From NCBI RefSeq assembly GCF_001613065.1, contig NZ_BDBQ01000096.1, positions 1-64,000 on the forward strand: a stretch of DNA of 64,000 nt. The letters are read 5' to 3'. The position numbers were made by a program, and so were the translations under genes. The DNA is from Nocardia miyunensis NBRC 108239 (lineage in GTDB: Bacteria > Actinomycetota > Actinomycetes > Mycobacteriales > Mycobacteriaceae). Positions 44,978 to 52,845 of the stretch are shown piece by piece. Positions within the stretch are counted from its first letter, which is position 1, and every line of letters starts with the position of its first letter. The notes under the pieces were generated by a model, which was not told the DNA's origin, searched no databases, and saw only the letters and a program-made list of their open reading frames with translations.

Positions 44978-45303
44978 CTACGAGCTTCCTTTCACAGTTG
45001 GATAACGACGCCATCACGGCGCGTACCAGAAAGGTTATTGAAAAGAAATCAGCAAATCCACTGATAGTGATGTGTTAAAGATCACCGTTAATGCTTGGCT
45101 AATGGCATATCGTGCCTAGGTGACACGAATTGATCTTCATCCCGAGTGGATTCCATGATCAAATTCGTCTGATACTTCACCACGATGCCACGTATCGGCG
45201 TGCGAGGGACCCGATTTCGCGGCATGTCTTCGATCTCGGCGCGATGCGACCTCGAATTCGAGCTGGGTGGGGCGCGGTGTATCGGACCGAAATATGTTGT
45301 TTC
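44978..45303. other. AT-richer intergenic region
   Basis: About 325 bases with distinctly lower GC than the window average (for example GAAAAGAAATCAGCAAATCC near 45,040). No supported gene. It holds the promoter of the secreted protein at its left end and debris of the frameshifted gene at its right end. Confidence 0.4.
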
Positions 45304-45311
45304 TCAACGGC

Positions 45312-45544
45312 TCAGCGTCGGTGCGCGCTCAATTCCACTGCCTTTTCGGGTATTTGGTTGTGACCGAAGAGCCGGTTGGCGGTCTCCGAGTCGTACAGGC
45401 GCTCGGTTCCGGTGACATCGAGCGTCCGGTGCCGCCCGTAGACGTCGCGCCCACAGCGCGCGGATCTTCTGGAAGTTTTCCAGTCCGAACTCTGTCGCGA
45501 CCAGCTTGATGGAGCGCGCATCCTCAGCGAATGGCGAAACCGCC
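45312..45544 (-). pseudogene. Frameshifted remnant of an unknown gene
   Basis: Two minus-strand frames complement each other. The first reads SPFAEDARSIKLVATEFGLE and NFQKIRALWAR; after a one-base shift near 45,450 the second reads RDVYGRHRTLDVTGTERLYD and ETANRLFGHNQIPEKAVELS before a stop at 45,312. Both parts look protein-like, and the joined sequence would be about 75 aa. No family is recognised. It lies directly downstream of the DNA glycosylase gene. Confidence 0.45.
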
Positions 45545-46108
45545 TCACTCGGATTCTGTTGCCTCGCGGAGCTTGCGGAATTCGGCGGCCAGGGCGTCGA
45601 GCGTGTAATGGGCATTCAGGCCACTCGGATTGGGAAGCACCCAGATGTCGGTGGCGCCGAGTGTGTCGGATTGGCGTCCCACAGTGGTCCGCGGTCGGCC
45701 GAACGCGGTGCGGTAGGCGCCCAGGCCCAGCACCGCCAAGACGCGAGGATGACTGTTCCGCACTCTTTCGGCGAGCGCGCGGCCGCCGTCGCGCAATTCC
45801 TGAGAGGTCAATTCATCGGCCTTCGCCGTCGTGCGCGCAACGACATTGGTGATGCCCAGCCCGAGTGCGAGTAGTTCCTTTTCCTCATCGGGACGGAACA
45901 ACCGCGGAGTGAATCCGGACCGCGACAGCGCGGGCCAGAAGCGGTTTCCCGGCCGGGCGAAATGGTGGCCGGTCGCACCCGACCACAGTCCCGGATTGAT
46001 CCCGCAGAACAGCACCCGCAGACCCGGCGCCAGCACATCCGGGACGGTCCGGTCCTTCGCCGCGGCCAGATCCGCCGGTGTGGGGCGGTACGCGCCTGAG
46101 TGTGCCAT
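45545..46108 (-). CDS. mug: Mismatch-specific uracil/thymine DNA glycosylase (Mug family)
   Basis: The 187-aa protein carries the family 2 UDG motifs: GINPGLWSGATGHHFARPGN near 33-52 (catalytic Asn) and LPNPSGLNAHYT near 160 (second motif). It removes uracil or thymine from G mismatches and ethenocytosine, an alkylation-type lesion. The ATG at 46,108 gives the usual length; a longer in-frame start adds 15 atypical residues. It is only 1.5 kb from the alkylation repair operon, so the region is enriched in base repair, but it is not in that operon. Confidence 0.9.
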   Translation of the reverse strand: MAHSGAYRPTPADLAAAKDRTVPDVLAPGLRVLFCGINPGLWSGATGHHFARPGNRFWPALSRSGFTPRLFRPDEEKELLALGLGITNVVARTTAKADELTSQELRDGGRALAERVRNSHPRVLAVLGLGAYRTAFGRPRTTVGRQSDTLGATDIWVLPNPSGLNAHYTLDALAAEFRKLREATESE

Positions 46109-46133
46109 CCGTTCAGTCTGCCGGAATGAGCTT

Positions 46134-46226
46134 TTACCCAGCCAACTCGCCATACCCCCGCCGCTGTCGCCACTCCGCCGCGATCAGCACCACCGCCGGC
46201 GTCAGCAGGCTCAGCCAGAACTGCGG
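46134..46226 (-). pseudogene. C-terminal remnant of a membrane protein
   Basis: The minus strand reads PQFWLSLLTPAVVLIAAEWR, then QRRGYGELAG and a stop at 46,134. This is a typical last membrane helix followed by a basic tail. Nothing upstream continues it, so only the 3' end of the gene is left. Confidence 0.4.
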
Positions 46227-46363
46227 GCGGGTCCTCGCGCAGGGAATCCATCGCGAGGATCACGCGAGCATGGCCGCGATGGTCGCATAGCTGAGATATG
46301 GGAACCCCCAACATCTTCCCAGCAACCGTCCCGACGCTTCGGCTTGCAGCCGGCGACGCCGGT

Positions 46364-46444
46364 CGGGCAGCGGTCGCGGATGCGGTCATAGTCCTGGACG
46401 TAGTAGTTCCAGGGCGTCTTGGTGTGCGGGGTGTGCTCCGGCCA
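46364..46444 (-). pseudogene. Short coding remnant
   Basis: The minus strand reads WPEHTPHTKTPWNYYVQDYD followed by RIRDRCP with strong codon bias; the reading becomes unprotein-like on both sides. It is probably a leftover of a larger deleted gene. The region 46,227-46,484 otherwise shows no supported gene. Confidence 0.3.
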
Positions 46445-46484
46445 TGCGGTTGCGACCGACCGGGGGCGCTCACAATGGCCCGAA

Positions 46485-47330
46485 CTAGGCGAATGCCGGG
46501 CCGCGTAAGGTTTGCTCGGGCGGGCGGGCGTAGTGGCGCTCGTAGACGGCGGGGAAAAGGCCCGGTTGGAACCCCCAAGCTGTCGCGATCGCGTCCACCG
46601 TTGTTTCCCCGGGACGGTAGAACTCGAGATCGGCGTGCGTCCCCGCCAGCCGAATTCGGACGACATCCGCTGTCAGGGGTATCTCGCGGTGCCGGATCCA
46701 GCACTCCTGCAATGCGCGCACACTCAACCCGGCTTCGGCTGCCAGCTGGGACACGGTCAGCTGCTCGCCGGGGAACGCCTCGAGGTAGTCCATGCACCTG
46801 CGGATCACGTGTGGTCCCCAGTTCGGCACCTCGGCGGCCAACGCCTCCCGGTCCGGATGGTCCAGCGACAACAGCAGGCCCACGAGCAGCTTCTGCTCGA
46901 CGGCCGGCCGTCCGATCGGAGGCACGTCGGCCTCGTCCGCGGCGATCCGCCGGACGGTCGACAGCCACGCACGGTCGGGCACCTGGGGCGCCTCGGCCGG
47001 ATGGACGGGGTGCCGGACAGTCCGGCCCAGCAGCGCTTCGAGCATGTCCGACAACGCACGCTGACCGACCTCGACGGCCACGACCCGCCCCTGGCTCGGT
47101 GAGTCGACGAAGGCGTCGACCGACGGTTCCATGACAACCGCACGACCGGGCACGACCTCCACCTCATGCCGAGTATCGACCACCCGCATCGTCCGCCCGA
47201 CAGGGATCTCGACCAGATATCCGTGCTCGTCCGGCGTGTGCATGTGCACGCCGGTTACGGAGGATGTCAGCTCGACCCGGACCGGGCCCTGCGTGACCTG
47301 GCGGGTATGTGGAATCAATTGTTGTTTCAT
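46485..47330 (-). CDS. AraC-family transcriptional regulator
   Basis: The 281-aa protein has an N-terminal cupin-like AraC ligand-binding region (VEIPVGRTMRVVDTRHEVEV, VVPGRAVVMEPS) and a C-terminal double HTH: QLTVSQLAAEAGLSVRALQE near 205 and DAIATAWGFQPGLFPAVYER near 253, ending PPEQTLR. GGAG lies 6 bases before the ATG. It is transcribed away from the ogt-sigma-alkB operon across 303 bases, so it is a candidate regulator. It lacks any Cys-based Ada methyl-acceptor domain. Confidence 0.85.
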   Translation of the reverse strand: MKQQLIPHTRQVTQGPVRVELTSSVTGVHMHTPDEHGYLVEIPVGRTMRVVDTRHEVEVVPGRAVVMEPSVDAFVDSPSQGRVVAVEVGQRALSDMLEALLGRTVRHPVHPAEAPQVPDRAWLSTVRRIAADEADVPPIGRPAVEQKLLVGLLLSLDHPDREALAAEVPNWGPHVIRRCMDYLEAFPGEQLTVSQLAAEAGLSVRALQECWIRHREIPLTADVVRIRLAGTHADLEFYRPGETTVDAIATAWGFQPGLFPAVYERHYARPPEQTLRGPAFA

Positions 47331-47633
47331 GAGCACTCCAACTCCCCGAAAACAGGTTAGCTCGAAATTCGCTAAGATGAAGCGGCTCCGCGAATTGCGT
47401 TCTGCCAGAGGGCAGTTCGGATGCCGGTCGAGATCGGTCGCAGAGCATGGTCGTGCCGGTGACCGCTCAGGAACCCGAGCGTCGTCACCGACACGAATCG
47501 CTGGCGTTGGCCGAACCGTCGGAACCACGATTCCGGCCTGGCAGGGGCACGCCGGTATCGCAGTCGGGGCGGATCTCACGTTCGAGCGCTGGTGTGCGTC
47601 TGCCTGGCGAGAACGCGAGAAAGGGGAAAGTCG
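47331..47633. promoter_or_regulatory. Divergent control region of the alkylation locus
   Basis: The 303 bases between the AraC gene and ogt have an AT-rich part at 47,345-47,385 next to the AraC start and AAAGGGGAAAG as the ogt ribosome-binding site. No clear inverted repeat is seen. The ECF sigma factor's own recognition site would be expected here if the operon is autoregulated. Confidence 0.4.
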
Positions 47634-48149
47634 ATGAGTGCTCGACACACGGTGATCGCCACCGCGGCCCTGGGTCCGGTCACGATCGTGGCGACCGGTG
47701 AGGCGGTCACCGGACTGTACTTCCGGCAGCACATCCGGCGCCCGGCCGTCGAGCGGTTCGGGCCGGAGGTGTCTTTCGTCGATGACGCCCTTCTGGGCGA
47801 AGCCGTCGGGCAGATGCTCGAGTATCTGCGAGGTCAGCGCCGTCGCTTCGAGCTGCCGCTGCATCCGGCCGGTGACGAGTTCCAGCACCGGGTGTGGCGC
47901 GAAGTCGCCGCCATCGAGTACGGCACGACCAGCACATACGGGCAGATCGCCCGGAATCTGGGCGATCGTGTGCTGGCGTACCGGGTCGGTCAGGCCGTCG
48001 GAGCCAATCCACTGTGTATGTTCGTCCCGTGTCACCGGGTGATCGGCGCGGACGGATCGCTGACCGGCTACGCGGGCGGTTTGCGGCGCAAGCGTGCTCT
48101 GCTCGAGCTCGAGGAGCCGGCCGCAGTGAGCGCGGGGAGGCTGTTCTGA
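47634..48149 (+). CDS. ogt: Methylated-DNA-protein-cysteine methyltransferase (Ogt/MGMT)
   Basis: The 171-aa protein transfers the alkyl group from O6-alkylguanine to its own Cys133 in VPCHRVIGADGSLTGYAGG. The recognition-helix segment TTSTYGQIARNLG (about 98-110) and a Tyr/Arg finger (AYRVGQAVGANP) are present. AAAGGGGAAAG precedes the ATG at optimal spacing. It is the first gene of the alkylation operon, 34 bases before the sigma gene. It is a suicide enzyme in the cytoplasm. Confidence 0.92.
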   Translation: MSARHTVIATAALGPVTIVATGEAVTGLYFRQHIRRPAVERFGPEVSFVDDALLGEAVGQMLEYLRGQRRRFELPLHPAGDEFQHRVWREVAAIEYGTTSTYGQIARNLGDRVLAYRVGQAVGANPLCMFVPCHRVIGADGSLTGYAGGLRRKRALLELEEPAAVSAGRLF

Positions 48150-48183
48150 CCGTGACGGGCACAGCGGAATCGGCGGGATGGTC

Positions 48184-48675
48184 ATGAAGCCACCGTTCGA
48201 GAAGATCGTCACCGAGCACGGGGCCACCGTGCTGCGGGTCTGCCGGGTCGTCCTGGGGGCGCACGACGCCGAGGACGCCTGGTCGGAGACCTTCCTGGCC
48301 GCGATGCGCAGCTATCCGGAGCTGCCGGAATCGGCGAACGTGGAGGCGTGGCTGGTGACCATCGCCCACCGCAAAGCCATCGACGTGGTCCGGGCCGCGA
48401 AACGCAACCCGCTGCCGGTGCGGCAGATGCCCGAGAAGCCGGCCGGCGACGGTGTCGTCGGCGCCGACGACACCGGGGTGTGGGCCGCGGTCAGCGCGCT
48501 GCCGGACAAGCAGCGTCGAGCCATCGCCTACCACTATGTGGCCGGGTTGCCGTACGCCGAGATCGCGCAGATTCTCGGCGGGACCACCGACGCGGCGCGC
48601 CGCGCCGCCGCGGATGGTCTGAAGAATCTGCGCAGAACCTACCCGGGCGCGACACTGAGAGGAGACACACGATGA
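48184..48675 (+). CDS. ECF-type RNA polymerase sigma factor
   Basis: The 163-aa protein has sigma region 2 (RVVLGAHDAEDAWSETFLAA, VEAWLVTIAHRKAIDVVRAA at about 22-75) and region 4 (ALPDKQRRAIAYHYVAGLPY, AEIAQILGGTTDAARR at about 105-140). No region 3 is present, so it is an ECF sigma. A start at 48,178 would place the ribosome-binding site too close; 48,184 is preferred. Its stop overlaps the next gene (ATGA). No separate anti-sigma gene is adjacent; the following Ogt-like gene takes that position. Confidence 0.88.
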   Translation: MKPPFEKIVTEHGATVLRVCRVVLGAHDAEDAWSETFLAAMRSYPELPESANVEAWLVTIAHRKAIDVVRAAKRNPLPVRQMPEKPAGDGVVGADDTGVWAAVSALPDKQRRAIAYHYVAGLPYAEIAQILGGTTDAARRAAADGLKNLRRTYPGATLRGDTR

Positions 48676-49289
48676 ACGAGATGAACCCCGACGACGATAT
48701 CGTCACCGCTCTGTCGGCGCCCGTGGACGAGACGACCCTGGCCCGGCTGCACCGGATGCTGGAACGCAAGGCCGAACAGGCCGAGTTGGTCGACGTCGCG
48801 TACACCACGCTCGACACGCCGGTCGGACGATTGCTGCTGGCTGCCACGGCGAAGGGGCTGGTCCGGGTCGCCTACGCCCGCGAGGGCCACGATCAGGTGC
48901 TCGAGACACTGGCCAGCAAGATCAGCCCGCGGATCCTGCGTGCGCCGGCGCGCCTGGACGACGTGCGCCGCGAACTCGACGAGTACTTCGCTCATCGACG
49001 CAGGTCTTTCGATGTGCCGTTGGATCTGTCGTTGTCGCACGGGTTCCGCCGGGAGGTCCAGCGGCATCTGCCCGACATCGGCTACGGGCAGACTCGCAGC
49101 TACGCGCAGGTCGCCGCGCTGGTCGGCAATCCGAAGGCGGTACGCGCGGTGGGGACCGCGTGTGCGACCAACCCGCTGCCGGTCGTCGTGCCGTGTCACC
49201 GGGTGCTGCGCACCGACGGAAGCCTCGGCGGATACGTTGGCGGCGCCGATGCCAAGCACACCCTGCTCGACCTCGAGGCCGCCGCATGA
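48672..49289 (+). CDS. Second MGMT-type protein with acidic N-terminal extension
   Basis: The 205-aa protein has an MGMT domain from about residue 40 with Cys175 in VVPCHRVLRTDGSLGGYVGG and the helix QTRSYAQVAALVG near 140. The first 38 residues (MNEMNPDDDIVTALSAPVDE, TTLARLHRMLERKAEQ) are acidic then helical, and occupy the place an anti-sigma domain has in sigma/anti-sigma pairs. The ATG overlaps the sigma stop by 4 bases and its own stop overlaps the oxygenase start. It may repair alkylguanine and, by inference, report alkylation to the sigma factor. Confidence 0.85.
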   Translation: MNEMNPDDDIVTALSAPVDETTLARLHRMLERKAEQAELVDVAYTTLDTPVGRLLLAATAKGLVRVAYAREGHDQVLETLASKISPRILRAPARLDDVRRELDEYFAHRRRSFDVPLDLSLSHGFRREVQRHLPDIGYGQTRSYAQVAALVGNPKAVRAVGTACATNPLPVVVPCHRVLRTDGSLGGYVGGADAKHTLLDLEAAA

Positions 49290-50017
49290 GCGCGGCGGTG
49301 ACGCCGGCGGCGCGATGGGAAGAGCGGGTCGCCGGCGCGGATTGGGCGCGGGTCGGCGCTGAGCTCGACGAGTTCGGCGGCGCGTTGTTGCCGCGACTAC
49401 TCACCGACTCCGAAACCGGCCTGATCGCCGACCTCTACGCACGGCCCGAATTGTTCCGCAGCACAGTCGATATGAATCGGCACCGGTTCGGGTCCGGCGA
49501 GTACCGCTACTTCGCGCGCCCGTATCCGGAGGCGGTGGTCGAACTGAAGAAGGCGCTGTACCCGCGGTTGCTACCGATCGCCCGCGACTGGTGGGCGCGG
49601 CTGGGCCGGGCGACGCCGTGGCCGGAAACCCTCGACGAGTGGCTCGACATGTGCCATGCGGCGGGGCAGACCAGGTCCACCGCGATCCTGCTGAGCTACC
49701 AGCAAGGCGATTGGAACGCGCTGCATCGAGACCTGTACGGGGAGTTGGTGTTTCCGCTTCAGGTGGTGATCGGTCTCGACCAGCCCGGCACCGACCACAC
49801 CGGCGGCGAATTTCTGCTCGTCGAGCAACGGCCCCGCGCCCAATCCCGGGGCAGCGCAACGCTTATCCCGCGCGGTCACGGATTCGTGTTCACCACTCGT
49901 GACCGTCCGGTGAAATCCGCTCGCGGCTGGTCGGCGTCACCGGTTCGCCACGGTGTCTCGACGGTCCGCTCCGGCCGCCGCCGCACCCTGGGCCTGGTTT
50001 TCCACGACGCCGCATGA
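49286..50017 (+). CDS. 2OG-Fe(II) dioxygenase
   Basis: The 243-aa protein has the double-stranded beta-helix iron site: HRD with His147 and Asp149 (NALHRDLYGELVFPLQ) and a distal His222 in PVRHGVSTVRSGRRRTLGLV, with a nearby Arg for 2-oxoglutarate. It is related to the prolyl-4-hydroxylase/AlkB-like oxygenases often found beside Ada/AlkB genes in actinobacteria. It overlaps its neighbours on both sides by 4 bases. It likely oxidises alkyl damage on nucleic acid or protein; this is inference. Confidence 0.85.
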   Translation: MSAAVTPAARWEERVAGADWARVGAELDEFGGALLPRLLTDSETGLIADLYARPELFRSTVDMNRHRFGSGEYRYFARPYPEAVVELKKALYPRLLPIARDWWARLGRATPWPETLDEWLDMCHAAGQTRSTAILLSYQQGDWNALHRDLYGELVFPLQVVIGLDQPGTDHTGGEFLLVEQRPRAQSRGSATLIPRGHGFVFTTRDRPVKSARGWSASPVRHGVSTVRSGRRRTLGLVFHDAA

Positions 50018-50268
50018 CCTACCTGTTGCTCGACGCCCGCGGCCGCCCCTACCGATCCGAATCCGAAGGACTGTGGGGCGGCCACCGGCGCAGCAAGATC
50101 TACGGCCGTCTCGACTGCGCGGCGGCCGCTCGCGCCATCGCCGCCGGCGGCTACGTGAGGTTCCGCGTGTTCTTCGCCGACGAGACGACCGCGATCGCCG
50201 CCGGATACCGACCGTGCGCGGTCTGCTGCCCCGGCCGCTACCGAACCTGGAAGGAAGTCACTCGGTGA
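50014..50268 (+). CDS. Ada-type zinc-binding domain protein lacking the methyl-acceptor Cys
   Basis: The 84-aa protein aligns with the N-terminal zinc domain of Ada: IYGRLDC against IFCRPSC of E. coli Ada, then FFADETTAIAAGYRPCAVCC against FYANASEALAAGFRPCKRCQ. Three of four zinc ligands are kept (Cys35, Cys68, Cys71; extra Cys72). The methyl-accepting Cys (Cys38 of Ada) is Gly31. It could bind DNA or zinc without phosphotriester repair, or use Cys72. ATGA and GTGA overlaps connect it to both neighbours. Confidence 0.82.
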   Translation: MTYLLLDARGRPYRSESEGLWGGHRRSKIYGRLDCAAAARAIAAGGYVRFRVFFADETTAIAAGYRPCAVCCPGRYRTWKEVTR

Positions 50269-50510
50269 CCACCACCCTGTTGCGCGCCCTGCCACCTCCA
50301 GGCGACGACCCGGCCGCCACCACCGCCGAAATCAGGACGCTCGCGGTCCTCGCCCGCGACACCCTGGCCTTCGCCTCGGTCACCGACCCAGCGTCGCTGG
50401 CCCTGGTCGGCGCCGTCCACCTGGGCGGACTCACCGGCGTCGAACGTGACGGCTCGGCGTGGATCATTACCGAGGACACTGAGCGACACCCGACTCAGGC
50501 CCCGCGATGA
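50265..50510 (+). CDS. Unknown 81-aa protein in alkylation operon
   Basis: A GTG overlapping the previous stop opens an 81-codon gene that ends overlapping the alkB start (ATGA). Codon use is strongly coding. The product starts MTTTLLRALPPPGDDPAATT, has a central helix AEIRTLAVLARDTLAFASV and hydrophobic SLALVGAVHLGGL, and an acidic end IITEDTERHP. No cysteines or known motif. Its double overlap shows it is a genuine operon member, perhaps an adaptor or regulatory peptide. Confidence 0.75.
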   Translation: MTTTLLRALPPPGDDPAATTAEIRTLAVLARDTLAFASVTDPASLALVGAVHLGGLTGVERDGSAWIITEDTERHPTQAPR

Positions 50511-51190
50511 ACACCCTGTTCACTCCCGGCGTCGGCGGCCACCGCCAGATCGCGCCCGGCGCGATGCTGGCACCGGGCTGGCTGCCCCTTCGTCGGCAGC
50601 GCTGGCTGGTCGACCAATTCCATTGCTGGGCAACAGGTCCGGTGCCGATGCGGGCCGCTCGAGTGCGCGGGCACGCGATGTCGGTGCGCACGGTGTGCTT
50701 GGGGTGGCACTGGCAGCCCTACCGGTACACCCGTCACGCCACCGATGTGAACGGCGCCCGCGTGCTGCCATTCCCCGACTGGATGGTCGCCCTAGGCCGC
50801 GCCGCCCTGCGCGAGACCGGCTACCCCGCCGGCGAGGTCGACGCCTACAACCCCGACACCGCCCTGGTGAATTATTACGTCGACGCCAGCCGGATGGGCA
50901 TGCATCAAGACCGCGACGAACACAGCGATGCCCCGATCGTGTCACTGTCGATCGGCGACGATGCCACCTTCCGGTTCGGCAACACCGAAACCCGCAACCG
51001 CCCATATACCGATCTGCGACTGGCCTCGGGTGACCTGTTCGTCTTCGGTGGGCCGACCCGCCTGGCGTATCACGGCGTCACCGCCGTCCATCCCGGCACC
51101 GCACCCGAGGAGTGCGGTCTGCGGGAAGGACGGATCAACATCACCATGCGAATGACCGGGCTCACCGACCACCCCGAACAGCTCTGGTGA
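50507..51190 (+). CDS. alkB: AlkB-like 2OG-Fe(II) DNA/RNA dealkylase
   Basis: The 227-aa protein has the AlkB signature: NYYVDASRMGMHQDRDE with His133 and Asp135, SLSIGDDATFRFG, GDLFVFGG, the distal His189 in LAYHGV, and the 2OG-binding RINITMR (Arg209, Arg215). It demethylates 1-methyladenine and 3-methylcytosine by oxidation. It is the last gene of the operon, with an inverted repeat about 150 bases downstream. Confidence 0.93.
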   Translation: MNTLFTPGVGGHRQIAPGAMLAPGWLPLRRQRWLVDQFHCWATGPVPMRAARVRGHAMSVRTVCLGWHWQPYRYTRHATDVNGARVLPFPDWMVALGRAALRETGYPAGEVDAYNPDTALVNYYVDASRMGMHQDRDEHSDAPIVSLSIGDDATFRFGNTETRNRPYTDLRLASGDLFVFGGPTRLAYHGVTAVHPGTAPEECGLREGRINITMRMTGLTDHPEQLW

Positions 51191-51338
51191 CCGCCACCGA
51201 CCCCGGAATCGTCATCGGCGCTGACGGATTGGCGCGCGCGGCCCGAATAACCCACCACCACACCACGAATCGACGTCAGCGACCTCACGAACCGAGCCCG
51301 GTCGGCGTCTACCAGAGGTCGGGTTCACCACCCGGCAT

Positions 51339-51377
51339 GTGCCCGCGGACAGAACGCGCCCGGTTGTCCGCGGGCAC
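51339..51377. terminator. Inverted repeat downstream of alkB
   Basis: GTGCCCGCGGACA (51,339-51,351) and TGTCCGCGGGCAC (51,365-51,377) form a perfect 13-bp stem with a 13-base loop. It is the only strong structure in the gene-free stretch 51,191-51,659 and probably ends the alkylation operon. The remainder of that stretch shows no supported gene. Confidence 0.6.
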
Positions 51378-51659
51378 AGTCCTAACCGCGTCAGTCCGTG
51401 TCGCCGATGCACACGACCGTGACGTGCCGGGAGAAATTTCTCGTATCGAGCCCACCTCTCCGACGACCGATTCGCCGAACGCGCCTATCCTCGCTGTGGC
51501 CGCCGACGCCCCAGGACCGCAACACCTTTCGCGTATCACAGCGGCATGCGCGTGACTCTCGATCAACAGGGGAGTCCGTGCTGACCGTGCAGCTCGACCT
51601 GCGCGGATAGTGTGGGCGTGCCCTTCGCAGCGGCTGTGCCTGGGGCGCGACCGCCATCC

Positions 51660-52622
51660 CTACACCCGGCTTGCGGCCGTGACGGCGGCGCTCTTGGGAT
51701 CGCCCGACGGCAGGGCGATTTCGGCGTCCAGGGACAGCGGCCGGCCGAAATTCGGTGTGCCGTCGGTGTTCCAGGTGAACTTCTGGGCCCGGGTGGTGCG
51801 GCCGTCGTAGGTGTACGCGCTGGTGGTCTTGCCGTGGTAGACGATCCAGTCCTCGGTGCCGTCGGGGCTCTGGAAGAAGCTGTTCGAGCCGGGGCCGAAG
51901 ACGTTGGCCGAGTCGTTGCGGCTGAACACCGCATTCGGGTACTGGGTCCAGTTACCGGGAACCAGCGGGTCGGCGCCGGACGGGAGCGTACGCATCCACA
52001 GCTGGTAGTCCGGTTTGCCGGTGTCGCAGGTGGAGTAGATCAGGTAGGTGGTGCCGTTACGCTGGATCGTCACCGGGGCCTCCCGCACCTCGGCGCATCC
52101 GCCCGACGACGGCAGGTACACCGCGGGACCGGACATGGTGACCGGATCGCTCATCGGGGCGATCTGCAGCAGATTGTCCGGGCCGCTCCAGATCAGATAG
52201 TACTTGCCGTTGAGAATCAGCAACTCCGGATCGATCGCCCACGCATCCCCGAGCTGACCGACGAATGTGTACGGGCCCAACGGATCCGTGCCCGAGGACT
52301 TCAGCACGTAGATGCGATGAGCGTCGTTGCCGCCGTCGCTGGCGGTGTAGTAGAAATACCAATTCCCCTCCAGCAGACGGAAACACGGTGCCCACATGTC
52401 CTGATTGCGGGACGCGGTCGTATCGGTCCACACAGTATTCGGTTGCGCGGTAGCCAGATCGGCCAGCGAGGCGGCCTTCCAGATCTGCAACGAATCGCCC
52501 TGGCTGGTGGACAGATAGTAGTTCCCGTCGTAATAGGTCATGAACGGGTCCGGACCCTGATTGAGCGGATTACGAAACGTGCCAACGGTTCCCGTACCGC
52601 CAGCGGCTGCATTCTCGGTCAT
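51660..52622 (-). CDS. Glycoside hydrolase family 43-type protein (arabinan/xylan-like)
   Basis: The 320-aa five-bladed propeller protein has the three acidic residues of GH43: Asp in FRNPLNQGPDPFMTYYDGNY near 24, Asp in AWAIDPELLILNGKYYLI near 132, and the acid Glu in CAEVREAPVTIQ near 180. WAPCFRLLEGNWYFYYTASD supports the fold. There is no signal peptide, so it may be intracellular or exported by another route. It likely cleaves alpha-arabinofuranosides or xylosides, perhaps recycling arabinogalactan. It is a single gene. Confidence 0.8.
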   Translation of the reverse strand: MTENAAAGGTGTVGTFRNPLNQGPDPFMTYYDGNYYLSTSQGDSLQIWKAASLADLATAQPNTVWTDTTASRNQDMWAPCFRLLEGNWYFYYTASDGGNDAHRIYVLKSSGTDPLGPYTFVGQLGDAWAIDPELLILNGKYYLIWSGPDNLLQIAPMSDPVTMSGPAVYLPSSGGCAEVREAPVTIQRNGTTYLIYSTCDTGKPDYQLWMRTLPSGADPLVPGNWTQYPNAVFSRNDSANVFGPGSNSFFQSPDGTEDWIVYHGKTTSAYTYDGRTTRAQKFTWNTDGTPNFGRPLSLDAEIALPSGDPKSAAVTAASRV

Positions 52623-52845
52623 TCGAACGTCTTACCCCTCATCGTCGATCTAGTAACGAGCTTCCCCACCAGGACCCTAGCCCAATTGTGGCCGCCGACA
52701 GGCGGGCCACAGTCGGGTATCGATCGGCTGGGTGCGGAAGTGGTTGCAGGAGTGCGTGATTCGTGCGATCGCGGCCTGCTCGCCGCGTACCCGCGGGGGA
52801 GCCGGGAGGGTTGCGTCGGCACGCCGGGTGTCTCGTGTTGCCGAT

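Noticed and set aside
45130..45363. Plus-strand 77-codon frame in the AT-richer region
   Set aside because: No ribosome-binding site, mixed codon use, and it overlaps the frameshifted minus-strand remnant.
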